A DNA stretch of 41,330 nt from an uncultured bacterium (GTDB lineage Bacteria > Actinomycetota > Thermoleophilia > Solirubrobacterales > 70-9), in the NCBI GenBank assembly GCA_903901855.1, contig CAIUSP010000056.1:1-41330 (forward strand). The letters are read 5' to 3'. Below, piece by piece: positions 6,585 to 13,828 of this stretch. The translations under genes and the position numbers were made by a program. A model generated the notes under the pieces. That model was not told the origin of the DNA. It saw only the letters and a program-made list of their open reading frames with translations, and searched no databases. Positions within the stretch are counted from its first letter, which is position 1, and each line of letters begins with the position of its first letter.

Positions 6585-7817
6585 TCAGTTTGCGGCCCCG
6601 ACCGCTTCGACCTCATCTTCGAAGGACTTCACATCGGGTTCTATCACGCTCATCTCGAAGCTCTCACGCGTTGCGTCGAGGGTCTTCAGGCCATCGCCGG
6701 TTATGTAAGCGACCACGCGCTCGGCCGGGTCGATCCTGCCAGCCGCAGCGAGCTTGGCGAGCGTCGCAATGGTCACGCCGCCAGCCGTCTCGGTGAAGAC
6801 TCCTGTCGTCTCGGCGAGCAGTTTGATCCCCGCCCTGATCTCGTCGTCGGTTACCGAGTCGACGGATCCTCCTGTGTCGCGAGCGATTTCCAGCGCATAG
6901 ATACCGTCCGCTGGATTCCCGATCGCGAGGCTCTTGGCGATCGTGTCGGGTTTCTGGGGACGGCAGACCTCGTGACCTTCCTCGAATGCGGTCGCGACCG
7001 GCGAGCATCCTGAGGCCTGAGCGCCGGAGAAGGCGGGCATCTCGCCCTCGACCAGGCCGAGCTCGAGCCACTCCCTGATGCCCCGGCTGATCTTGGTGAA
7101 GAGTGATCCCGATGCAACCGGACAGACGATGCGGTCGGGTAGCTCCCAGCCGAGTTGCTCGATCGTCTCGTAGGCCAGAGTCTTGGATCCCTCTGAGTAG
7201 TAGGGCCTGAGATTTACATTGACGAACGCCCACGGTCGCGACTGGGAAAGCTCGGTACACAGACGGTTGACATCGTCGTAGGTGCCCCTCACACCGACTA
7301 GTTCGGTGTCGTAGATGCCGGTAGCAAGGAGTTTCTGCTCTTCGAGGTTCGAAGGGACGAATACGAAGGACTCGAAGCCACCGGCCGATGCGTGGGCAGC
7401 AACAGCGTTTGCCAGATTGCCGGTGGATGCGCAGGCGACGGTCTGGAACCCGAGCTCGCGCGCCCGCGCAAGCGCAACGGAGACGACACGGTCCTTGAAG
7501 GAATGGGTCGGGTTGGCCGCATCGTTCTTGATCCATACCTCCTCCAGGCCGAGGCTCTCAGCGAGGCGATCCGCTCGGATCAAGGGGGTCATGCCAGTGC
7601 AGAGAGGGTCGCTCGCCCCCGCGGCAATCGGGAGGAAATCCGCGTAACGGCGGATCGTCTGTGGGCCGGCCTGGATCCGTCGGCGCACCTCGTCTGCGTC
7701 CAGACCCGTGAAGTCATAGGCCACTTCGAGCGGGCCGAAACAGTCCGAGCAAACGAAACTCGCGTCGAGTTCGTACTCGGTTCCGCATTCCTTGCATCTG
7801 AGTGATTTCTCGTTCAC
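6585..7817 (-). CDS. thrC: Threonine synthase-like PLP enzyme (possible homocysteine-forming role)
   Basis: A 410-residue fold-type II PLP enzyme. The N-terminus carries a zinc ribbon (LRCKECGTEY and SFVCSDCFGP, two Cys pairs). The PLP lysine lies in NDAANPTHSFKDRVV, the phosphate-binding and Asn region in CASTGNLANAVAAHASAG, and late motifs in AKSLAIGNPADG and ETAGGVTIATLAKLA. By family it converts O-phosphohomoserine to threonine. The start is GTG 7817, with AGGGGA about 11 bases upstream. It sits behind a SAM-I riboswitch and directly before a MoaD-like sulfur carrier, both unusual for a plain threonine synthase. It may therefore use a protein thiocarboxylate to make homocysteine, by analogy with CysM/CysO; this is inference. 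No hom or thrB gene is adjacent. Confidence 0.88.
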   Translation of the reverse strand: MNEKSLRCKECGTEYELDASFVCSDCFGPLEVAYDFTGLDADEVRRRIQAGPQTIRRYADFLPIAAGASDPLCTGMTPLIRADRLAESLGLEEVWIKNDAANPTHSFKDRVVSVALARARELGFQTVACASTGNLANAVAAHASAGGFESFVFVPSNLEEQKLLATGIYDTELVGVRGTYDDVNRLCTELSQSRPWAFVNVNLRPYYSEGSKTLAYETIEQLGWELPDRIVCPVASGSLFTKISRGIREWLELGLVEGEMPAFSGAQASGCSPVATAFEEGHEVCRPQKPDTIAKSLAIGNPADGIYALEIARDTGGSVDSVTDDEIRAGIKLLAETTGVFTETAGGVTIATLAKLAAAGRIDPAERVVAYITGDGLKTLDATRESFEMSVIEPDVKSFEDEVEAVGAAN

Positions 7818-7843
7818 AGCCTGAACATCCCCTAGAAACGTTT

Positions 7844-7875
7844 GGACCTCCGCCTGGAAGTTGGTGCGGAGGTCC
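7844..7875 (-). promoter_or_regulatory. Expression-platform hairpin of the SAM riboswitch
   Basis: On the minus strand GGACCTCCG (7875-7867) and CGGAGGTCC (7852-7844) form a perfect 9-bp stem with a 14-base loop, between the aptamer and the thrC start. The preceding GGAGATGTCC (7889-7880) can pair instead with the 5' arm GGACCTCC, and it adjoins the 3' arm of aptamer helix P1, so the two folds look mutually exclusive. The hairpin is followed by AAACGTTTC rather than a U-run, so it may be a U-poor terminator or may act on translation. Confidence 0.6.
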
Positions 7876-7890
7876 GGTTGAGGACATCTC

Positions 7891-8002
7891 CCACATCTTC
7901 CAGGCCTTGCTTGCCTGCTGGATTTGGCACCTACCTCGAACTCTCGTTCTCAGTGGTTGCCGGGGTTTCGTCGGGCCAGTCCCTCCACCCCTCTTCATGT
8001 GG
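7891..8002 (-). ncRNA. SAM-I (S-box) riboswitch aptamer upstream of thrC-moaD
   Basis: Read on the minus strand the element shows the conserved S-box core in order: GAAGAGGGGTGGAGGGAC, then TGGCCCGACGAAACC (kink-turn and pseudoknot region), CCGGCAACC, and GGTGCCAAATCC, followed by a P4 hairpin (CAGGC, loop AAGCAAG, GCCTG) and GGAAGATGTGG. Helix P1 is closed by CCACAT (8002-7997) with ATGTGG (7896-7891). Conserved bases and helix order match SAM-I rather than SAM-II, SAM-IV or a T-box. It lies about 75 bases upstream of the thrC GTG. In known members, SAM binding turns expression off. Its presence before a threonine synthase homologue is unusual. Confidence 0.93.
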
Positions 8003-8019
8003 TGACTATGTGAGTCGGG

Positions 8020-8025
8020 ACTATA
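8020..8025 (-). promoter_or_regulatory. Candidate -10 box for the riboswitch-thrC-moaD transcript
   Basis: TATAGT on the minus strand, 17 bases upstream of the first P1 base of the riboswitch. No clear -35 is visible. The rest of 8026-8132 is the divergent spacer to corA, where I see no other firm signal. Confidence 0.5.
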
Positions 8026-8132
8026 GCAACCGGATCCGAGGTGATGAACGCGAGGGTCGCAAGACGCCCCCCACGTGCGCCTCGCGATGGGCTGTAAGGT
8101 CCCTTCCGCAATGGAAACGACCACCAACACCG

Positions 8133-9152
8133 ATGGCGAACGAGCGGCGGATCCCGAGCCTCCGTCGTCCGAGGCTGCGCAGGCAGCGTACCGGTGGACT
8201 GGTCGTACCGGGAACGCCTGAGCAGCGCGGACCGCGGATAGAGGAGGTCACAGCCGAAGGGCTGCGCTGGATCAAGATCGACGCCCCTGGCGCGGTGGAA
8301 CAGACCTGGCTGGAAGAGAACTTCGACTTCCATGCCCTCGATCTCGAAGACGTCCTCTCCCGCAATCAGCGACCGAAGATCGATCGATACGACGACTACA
8401 TGTTCATCGTGTTGAACTTTCCGGTCTTCGATGCCGAAATCGGTCGGCTGGTCACCGGCGAGTTGGACATCTTCGTCGGCCAGGGCTTCTTGATCACGAT
8501 CCCGAATCGGCCTCTCCCCCCGGTCGATTACCTGTTCGAACGTTGTAGGCAGAAGGAGGACCTCCGTGAGGAGCTCTTCTCCAGAGGTTCGGGTTATCTG
8601 CTCTACCGGATCGTCGACGATGGATTCGACTACTGCTTCCCGATGCTCCGGAAGGTCGGCAACAAGCTCGACGCACTGGAGGCTGAGATCTTCTCTGGGA
8701 GGTCCGAGGAGATAGTCAGGGACCTGTCGAACGTCAAGCAGGAGATCATCAACTTCAGGAAGGTGATCCGGCCGCAGCGGCCGGTTCTGACCGACCTCGA
8801 GAGAGTCAAACAGCGTTATCTCACCGCCGATCTCGATCTCGAGATCTACTTCGACGACATCGTCGACGCCCAAGAGCGGATCTGGGACATGCTCGAGAAT
8901 TACAAAGAGGTCGTCGAGGCTCTGGAGGAGTCGAACGAGGCCGTGATCAGTCACCGGGTGAACGACATCCTCAGGGTGCTCACGTCGATCAGCGTCATCG
9001 TCCTCCCCCTGACCCTGCTGGCGAGTATCTGGGGAATGAACGTCGGGGTGCCGGGACAAGGCGACGCGACTGCGTTCTGGGTGGTGATCGGCCTCATGCT
9101 CGGCCTGCTGCTGGGCATGGTGGCCTGGTTCCGTAAACGCGGCTGGCTCTAG
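8133..9152 (+). CDS. corA: CorA-family divalent cation transporter
   Basis: A 339-residue protein with a long soluble N-terminal domain rich in charged helices (LRWIKIDAPGAVEQTWLEENF onward, LDLEDVLSRNQRPKIDRYDD) and two C-terminal membrane helices. The first ends in the signature SIWGMNVG, whose Gly-Met-Asn forms the ion-selectivity filter; the second is FWVVIGLMLGLLLGMVAWF, followed by the short basic tail RKRGWL facing the cytoplasm. Family members form pentameric Mg2+ (or Co2+/Ni2+) channels. I used the ATG at 8133 (MANERRIPSLRR) because no in-frame ATG or GTG lies closer to where family homology begins. The basic, low-complexity first 25 residues make this start uncertain. Confidence 0.9.
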   Translation: MANERRIPSLRRPRLRRQRTGGLVVPGTPEQRGPRIEEVTAEGLRWIKIDAPGAVEQTWLEENFDFHALDLEDVLSRNQRPKIDRYDDYMFIVLNFPVFDAEIGRLVTGELDIFVGQGFLITIPNRPLPPVDYLFERCRQKEDLREELFSRGSGYLLYRIVDDGFDYCFPMLRKVGNKLDALEAEIFSGRSEEIVRDLSNVKQEIINFRKVIRPQRPVLTDLERVKQRYLTADLDLEIYFDDIVDAQERIWDMLENYKEVVEALEESNEAVISHRVNDILRVLTSISVIVLPLTLLASIWGMNVGVPGQGDATAFWVVIGLMLGLLLGMVAWFRKRGWL

Positions 9153-9181
9153 CCTACGACGGCCGAGCGCTCCCTCCCCCC

Positions 9182-9187
9182 TACGAT
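9182..9187 (+). promoter_or_regulatory. Probable -10 box of a leaderless HIT-gene transcript
   Basis: TACGAT followed by six bases and then ATG 9194. There is no Shine-Dalgarno in that interval. It would drive the HIT, phosphohexomutase, MBL and lipid-kinase run. Confidence 0.5.
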
Positions 9188-9193
9188 GCAGCG

Positions 9194-9682
9194 ATGGCCA
9201 ATCAACGCATCTGGGCGCCTTGGCGTCTGAAATACGTGAAAGACGCGAGTAAGGACAGCGATCAGGAATGTGTCTTCTGCCAAGCACCCGCGGCGGACCA
9301 GGACCGGGAGATGCTGATCGTCCACAGAGGAGAAACCTGCTTCGTGATCTTGAACAAGTTCCCCTACACGAATGGCCACCTGATGGTGGCTCCCTTCGAA
9401 CACCTCGGGACGCTCCAGAGCCTTCCAGAGGTGACGATGAACGAGATGATGGCCCTGACCCGCCGCGCGATGACCACTCTGGAAAAGGCCTACGGTCCCC
9501 ACGGTTTCAACGTGGGGATGAATCAGGGAAGGGCCGCAGGTGCCGGAGTCGAACACCACGTTCACATGCACATCGTTCCCCGCTGGGGTGGCGACACCAA
9601 TTTCATGCCGGTACTCGGAGACACCCGGGTGATGCCCCAGACACTCGAAGAAAGCCTGACCATGCTCGAGGGAAAGATCTGA
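9194..9682 (+). CDS. HIT-family protein, Ap4A phosphorylase/hydrolase-like
   Basis: A 162-residue histidine-triad protein. The catalytic motif is EHHVHMHIVPRW (His-x-His-x-His), preceded by FNVGMNQGRAAGAGV. The N-terminus MANQRIWAPWRLKYV and the CVFCQAP cysteine pair resemble the actinobacterial group that includes the mycobacterial Ap4A phosphorylase. Those enzymes break down diadenosine polyphosphates; activity on other nucleotidyl substrates cannot be excluded. It starts a plus-strand run with very short gaps: five bases to the phosphohexomutase. A -10-like TACGAT six bases before the ATG suggests a leaderless mRNA. Confidence 0.9.
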   Translation: MANQRIWAPWRLKYVKDASKDSDQECVFCQAPAADQDREMLIVHRGETCFVILNKFPYTNGHLMVAPFEHLGTLQSLPEVTMNEMMALTRRAMTTLEKAYGPHGFNVGMNQGRAAGAGVEHHVHMHIVPRWGGDTNFMPVLGDTRVMPQTLEESLTMLEGKI

Positions 9683-9687
9683 TCGAG

Positions 9688-11073
9688 ATGGCCCGGGCCA
9701 CCGACGCGCTGCTTCCCGATGTGATCTTCAAGGCGTACGACGTACGTGGACTCCACGGTGAGGAAATGGATGGGACGACGGCTGAGGCGATAGGAAATGC
9801 GTTCGTGCGCCTCCTGGCCGAACGAGAGGACAAGCCGGTCACCGAGGTGAGCGTCGGCCTTGGGCGGGACATGCGGCTCACCGCACCCGAAATGGCAGAG
9901 CGATTCGCGGCCGGGGCCCAGAGTGCGGGTGCGCGAGTACTCGACGCCGGAGAGATTGCGACCGAGGTCCTCTACTTCCTGGTCGGGTCGAGGGCCCTCG
10001 ATGGAGGAGCAGCGATAACCGCTTCCCACAATCCCAAGGCCTACACGGGAATCAAGCTCGTCGGGAGGGACGCCCTGCCTCTGTCCGGGGACAGCGGAAT
10101 CCAGCAGGTTCGAGAACTCGCACAGTCCGGATCGGTCGAGGCGTCGGAGCCCGGGCCAATCGAGTCCGTCGATGTGACCGACGACTTTCGAGAGGCGATG
10201 AGATCCTGGGTGGACCCCGAGAAGGTCTCGGCGATGAAGGTGGTGGTCGACGGCGGCAACGGAATGGCGGGACCGACGGCAGGCCCCCTCCTGAAGGACC
10301 TCCCGATCGAGCTCGTACCCCTCTTCTTCGAGCCGAATGGCGAGTTCCCGGGTCACGAGCCCAATCCGTTACTGCCAGAGAACCGTGAATTGATCTGTGC
10401 GACGGTGGTCGAGCAGAAGGCTGATCTGGGGATGGCATGGGACGGCGATGCGGACAGGTGCTTCTTCGTCGACGAGGAGGGCCGGTTCGTCGACGGCGAC
10501 TTCCTAACCGCGCTTCTCGCTCAGACCATTCTCGAGCGAGACCCGGGCGCCGAGGTCCTCTACGACGTGCGCGCGAGCCGGGCGGTGCCCGACCTGGTCG
10601 AGGCGGCAGGCGGAACAGCTCGGATGAGTCGCGTCGGACACGCATTCTTCAAGGCGCTGATGCGCGAGACAGGAGCGGTCTTCGGTGGAGAGGTCTCGGG
10701 CCACTACTACTTCCGCGACTTCTACTGCGCAGACTCGGGCACTATCCCGGCTCTACTCGTTTGCGAGCTGCTCTCCGAGCGTGGCTCGTCGATGTCCCAG
10801 ATCCTCGAGCCGCTTAGGGACAGATACTTCATCTCGGGGGAGATCAACTCCGAGGTCGCCGACCCAACCGGGAAGCTCCGGGAGATCGAGAAGGAGTTCA
10901 AGGATGCCGAGATCTCTACCCTCGACGGGGTCTCGGTCGACTATCCGGACTGGCACTTCAACCTGCGAGCCTCCAACACCGAGCCGCTTCTGCGCCTCAA
11001 TCTCGAATCACTCGTCTCACCCGACGACATGATCGAGAAACGGGACATGCTCCTCGGGATGATCCGCTCGTGA
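9688..11073 (+). CDS. Phosphomannomutase/phosphoglucomutase
   Basis: A 461-residue alpha-D-phosphohexomutase with all four family motifs: the phosphoserine loop ITASHNPKAYTGIKLVG, the metal loop MAWDGDADRCFFVDEEG (Asp-x-Asp-x-Asp), the sugar loop GGEVSGHYYFRDFYCADSGT (GEMSG-type) and the phosphate site LRASNTEPLLRLN. It interconverts hexose 6- and 1-phosphates, giving mannose-1-P or glucose-1-P for nucleotide-sugar synthesis. The YYFRD form of the sugar loop is that of PMM/PGM rather than phosphoglucosamine mutase. Glucose-1-P could feed the cytidylyltransferase at 5.5-6.3 kb. ATG 9688 lies five bases after the HIT stop; the 3' end overlaps the next start (GTGA). Confidence 0.93.
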   Translation: MARATDALLPDVIFKAYDVRGLHGEEMDGTTAEAIGNAFVRLLAEREDKPVTEVSVGLGRDMRLTAPEMAERFAAGAQSAGARVLDAGEIATEVLYFLVGSRALDGGAAITASHNPKAYTGIKLVGRDALPLSGDSGIQQVRELAQSGSVEASEPGPIESVDVTDDFREAMRSWVDPEKVSAMKVVVDGGNGMAGPTAGPLLKDLPIELVPLFFEPNGEFPGHEPNPLLPENRELICATVVEQKADLGMAWDGDADRCFFVDEEGRFVDGDFLTALLAQTILERDPGAEVLYDVRASRAVPDLVEAAGGTARMSRVGHAFFKALMRETGAVFGGEVSGHYYFRDFYCADSGTIPALLVCELLSERGSSMSQILEPLRDRYFISGEINSEVADPTGKLREIEKEFKDAEISTLDGVSVDYPDWHFNLRASNTEPLLRLNLESLVSPDDMIEKRDMLLGMIRS

Positions 11074-12158
11074 GCACGACAGGGGAAGACGGCCGAGAAC
11101 AGGATGACGGCCGCGGATGGAAGATGGCCGAGGAAGCAGGACTGCACGTGCTGCAGATCCCCACTCCCTTCGCCGTCGGTCGGGTCAACTGCTATCTGAT
11201 CGAAGACTCTCCGCTGACGCTGGTCGACGTCGGACCGAACTCGGGCAAGTCCCTCGACGAGCTCGAAAGCGGACTTCGCGATCTCGGTCACGGGATCGAG
11301 GACCTCGAGCTGATCATCGTCACCCACCAGCACATCGATCACATGGGATTGCTGGAGATCGTCAGCCGTAGATCGGGCGCGGAGATCGCCGCCCTCGGAA
11401 AGCTGGCTCCGTATCTGGCGAGATTCGAGGAAGACGCCGAACTCGAGGATCAGCGGGCGACTGCGGTGATGGGGAAGAACGGAGTTCCCGAAGACGTTGC
11501 TACCGCGCTGCAGTCGGTCAGCCGCAGCTTCCGTGCGTGGGGCGGCAGCGCCACGGTGACCCGCCCTCTCGAGGACGGCGAGATGGTCGAACTCGAACAG
11601 CGACGCCTCGAGGTGCAGCATCGCCCGGGGCACAGTCCGTCTGACACCTGCTTCTGGGATGAAGATCGGAGCATCCTCCTGGCAGCCGATCATCTCATCG
11701 CGAAGATTTCGTCGAATCCCCTCCTGTCCCGTCCGCTCGACGGATCGGCGGAGAGGACGCGAGCGCTGATCGACTACATCGGGTCCCTGAAGCAGACACG
11801 CGATCTCCCCGCAGAGCTCGTTCTCTCTGGCCACGGTGAGCCAATCCTCGATCACGTCCCGCTGATCGATGAGCGATTCAACCTCTACCAGCGACGAGCG
11901 GAGAAGATCTATGGATTGGTCAAAGGCGGCTTGAGCACCGGGTACGAGATGTCCCAGGAGATCTGGGGGAATATCGCCGTGACACAGGCGTTCCTCACCA
12001 TCTCGGAAGTAGTTGGTCATCTCGATCTGCTCGTCGAAGCCGGCTTCGTGACTGAGGACGAAGATGGAGATCTGATCAGATATGCGGTGACCGGCGACGC
12101 GGAGCCAGACGAACTCGGCGACCTGATCCCAGGCGGCAACCCGGCTCGTGAGGAGTGA
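11070..12158 (+). CDS. Metallo-beta-lactamase-fold hydrolase with C-terminal winged helix
   Basis: A 362-residue protein. The zinc motif is IIVTHQHIDHMGLL (HxHxDH) near residue 92, with further ligands in QHRPGHSPSDTCFW and LSGHGEP. After the catalytic domain comes a helical segment and a winged-helix-like tail (SQEIWGNIAVTQAFLTISEV, LDLLVEAGFV), the layout of the LACTB2-like/glyoxalase II-related group. The substrate is not evident; relatives act on thioesters, RNA or lactones. The GTG at 11070 overlaps the phosphohexomutase stop. The first about 20 residues are polar and may be dispensable: an internal start at MAEEAGLHVLQIPTPF would also fit the family. Confidence 0.85.
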   Translation: MSTTGEDGREQDDGRGWKMAEEAGLHVLQIPTPFAVGRVNCYLIEDSPLTLVDVGPNSGKSLDELESGLRDLGHGIEDLELIIVTHQHIDHMGLLEIVSRRSGAEIAALGKLAPYLARFEEDAELEDQRATAVMGKNGVPEDVATALQSVSRSFRAWGGSATVTRPLEDGEMVELEQRRLEVQHRPGHSPSDTCFWDEDRSILLAADHLIAKISSNPLLSRPLDGSAERTRALIDYIGSLKQTRDLPAELVLSGHGEPILDHVPLIDERFNLYQRRAEKIYGLVKGGLSTGYEMSQEIWGNIAVTQAFLTISEVVGHLDLLVEAGFVTEDEDGDLIRYAVTGDAEPDELGDLIPGGNPAREE

Positions 12159-12166
12159 GGGAAGCG

Positions 12167-13159
12167 ATGCCTACAGGGCTGGAACAGATGCCTGCGGCCG
12201 ACCACCACACGACCACTTCAGGAGACCGCAAGAGAATGCTCGTCGTGGTCAACCCATATGCCACCACGGTCTCCGACAAGCTGAAGAATCTCGTGGTCTA
12301 TGCCCTCCAGGCGCGGTACGAGGTCGAGGCAGTCGAGACCGAGGAGGCGAACCACGCCACACGCCTCGCTGCCAGCGCAGCGGAGGAGGGCTTCGACCTC
12401 GTCGTGGCCTTCGGCGGAGATGGGACCCTGAACGAAGTGGCCAACGGACTCGCCGGCTCTGGCACGCCTCTTTCGGTGCTCCCCGGCGGGTCTACCAACG
12501 TTGTCTGCCGAACATTGGGCATACCGACGGATCTGGTCGACGCAGCGGAGCACCTGATCGCCATCGCCGACAACTTCACACCTCGCCCGATGGATCTGGG
12601 TGTGGTCAACGGCCGGAGGTTCCTCTTCGCTTCGGGCTTCGGTCTCGATGCAGACGTAGTCCGACGTGTAGACGAGAACCCCAGGTTGAAGAGCGGCGCC
12701 GGCAAATGGTTCTACGCCTATTCAGCCCTCAGTGGCTTCTATTCGTACTGCCTCGGATCGCCCCCCGGGGTGAGGGTCACCGGTGGAGATGCCGATGGAC
12801 TGACCGGCGCGACGGCGATAGTCCAGAACTCGTCTCCGTTCACCTACTTCGGCTCCCGTCCGATCGAACTCTGCGAGAACGTCGAGCTCGATGACGGAAG
12901 GTTGAGCCTCGCTGTCCTCGAACGATTCGCACAGCGAGATACACCCAGTCTGATCCCGCGCCTCCTCAGTTCACGACTCGCCGTGCCGGCATCGCGGCGC
13001 GTACATCAAGAGTCCGACCTTAAGGAGGTCACAGTCGAAGCGGTAGCGAACGACGGAGGCGACGCAACACTCCCCCTACACGTCGATGGAGACTTCATCG
13101 GCAGACATGACCGCGCGGAGTGGTCGGTCGAACCGGCAGCACTGAGGATCGTCTACTGA
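12167..13159 (+). CDS. Diacylglycerol kinase-family lipid kinase
   Basis: A 330-residue protein of the DagK/YegS/LCB5 family. MLVVVNPYATTVS opens the fold; the nucleotide-binding motif is VVAFGGDGTLNEVANGLAGSG, followed by LSVLPGGSTNVVCRTLGIP. A second all-beta domain ends in LPLHVDGDFIGRH. The family phosphorylates diacylglycerol or similar lipids at the membrane. I prefer ATG 12167 because GAGG lies six bases before it; GTG 12155 in the same frame overlaps the previous stop (GTGA) and is the alternative. It is the last gene of the plus-strand run and converges on the cupredoxin gene with a 3-base gap; no terminator hairpin is obvious between them. Confidence 0.9.
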   Translation: MPTGLEQMPAADHHTTTSGDRKRMLVVVNPYATTVSDKLKNLVVYALQARYEVEAVETEEANHATRLAASAAEEGFDLVVAFGGDGTLNEVANGLAGSGTPLSVLPGGSTNVVCRTLGIPTDLVDAAEHLIAIADNFTPRPMDLGVVNGRRFLFASGFGLDADVVRRVDENPRLKSGAGKWFYAYSALSGFYSYCLGSPPGVRVTGGDADGLTGATAIVQNSSPFTYFGSRPIELCENVELDDGRLSLAVLERFAQRDTPSLIPRLLSSRLAVPASRRVHQESDLKEVTVEAVANDGGDATLPLHVDGDFIGRHDRAEWSVEPAALRIVY

Positions 13160-13162
13160 CAC

Positions 13163-13828
13163 TCACCGGAAGGTCCGGGTCGAACCCGAGAAGATTCCGT
13201 ACGGCACTGAACCCCGCACGGCAATCCGAATGGCGCGCAGGGAGGAGATCCTGCGGCGAAACGATCTCGGGAGCGAAATAGTGACCACCTTGGGCGTCCC
13301 CGCGACGAGCCCGCTCGATCCGGCGCCGATCCGGCGGTTGCCGCTGTGTACCTCGAAGCCCAGCGCAGGCACGGTCGTCGTGGACCTCAACTCGATCCGC
13401 AGGGTTCCTCGCCGACCGAGTGAGCGCTTACGGGCCGGCAGGAGCCTCGCCTCGACCGCCGGTCTGCTCCATGCCCCGCCCCCTGGACCCACGATCAGAT
13501 CGGCCTCCATCCCCGGGTGCAGGGAACAGAAGAAGGCGTAGGTGCCGCTGGTGACGTACTCGACCCCATCGACCGGTCCAGAAGCGCCAGGCCTCACCGT
13601 CTCCGACTCGAAGAGGAATCCTCCGCCGAAGAGTGAGAAGGACATGACGTTATGGGGCCGGTCATCGGTATTGCTGAAGGTCACCGAATCGCCCTGATCG
13701 ATCGAGTAGTCGACGGCAGAGAAGACGTTGCCGACACCAGTGCCGATGGTCGATGTCGCAGCATGCGCTGTGGCGGGTACGGCAATCAGCGCCGCCGAGG
13801 CGATCAAGGATGTGAGCAATCGGGGCAT
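13163..13828 (-). CDS. Secreted cupredoxin (plastocyanin-like) with an extra C-terminal domain
   Basis: A 221-residue exported protein. The N-terminus MPRLLTSLIASAALIAVPA with TAHAAT after it is a signal peptide with an Ala-x-Ala cleavage site. A plastocyanin-like domain follows: the first copper histidine is in DDRPHNVMSF and the loop FFCSLHPGMEADL supplies Cys, His and Met, a type 1 copper site. From about residue 110 a second region with basic and beta-rich sequence (RLLPARKRSLGRRG, TRTFR at the end) has no recognised motif. It probably carries electrons at the cell surface; partner unknown. The ATG shares one base with the stop of rel (TGATG), so the two genes are translationally linked although functionally unrelated. 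Confidence 0.85.
   Translation of the reverse strand: MPRLLTSLIASAALIAVPATAHAATSTIGTGVGNVFSAVDYSIDQGDSVTFSNTDDRPHNVMSFSLFGGGFLFESETVRPGASGPVDGVEYVTSGTYAFFCSLHPGMEADLIVGPGGGAWSRPAVEARLLPARKRSLGRRGTLRIELRSTTTVPALGFEVHSGNRRIGAGSSGLVAGTPKVVTISLPRSFRRRISSLRAIRIAVRGSVPYGIFSGSTRTFR

Noticed and set aside
5261-6796. Long plus-strand frame of 511 codons
   Set aside because: It is antisense to four well-identified genes and reads as Arg/Pro/Gly-rich sequence typical of high-GC shadows.
7891-8002. T-box or SAM-IV reading of the thrC leader
   Set aside because: No T-box sequence or specifier loop is present, and the P4 hairpin plus the GGTGCCAAATCC block fit SAM-I directly.
8111-8218. A 35-codon frame (METTTNTDGERAADPEPPSS onward) overlapping the start of corA in another frame
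   Set aside because: No ribosome binding site, no recognisable motif, and it lies over the poorly defined N-terminus of corA; more likely noise.
9268-9687. Extension of the phosphohexomutase frame into the HIT gene
   Set aside because: Sequence upstream of MARATDALLPDVIFKAYDVR is an out-of-frame reading of the HIT gene with no homology.
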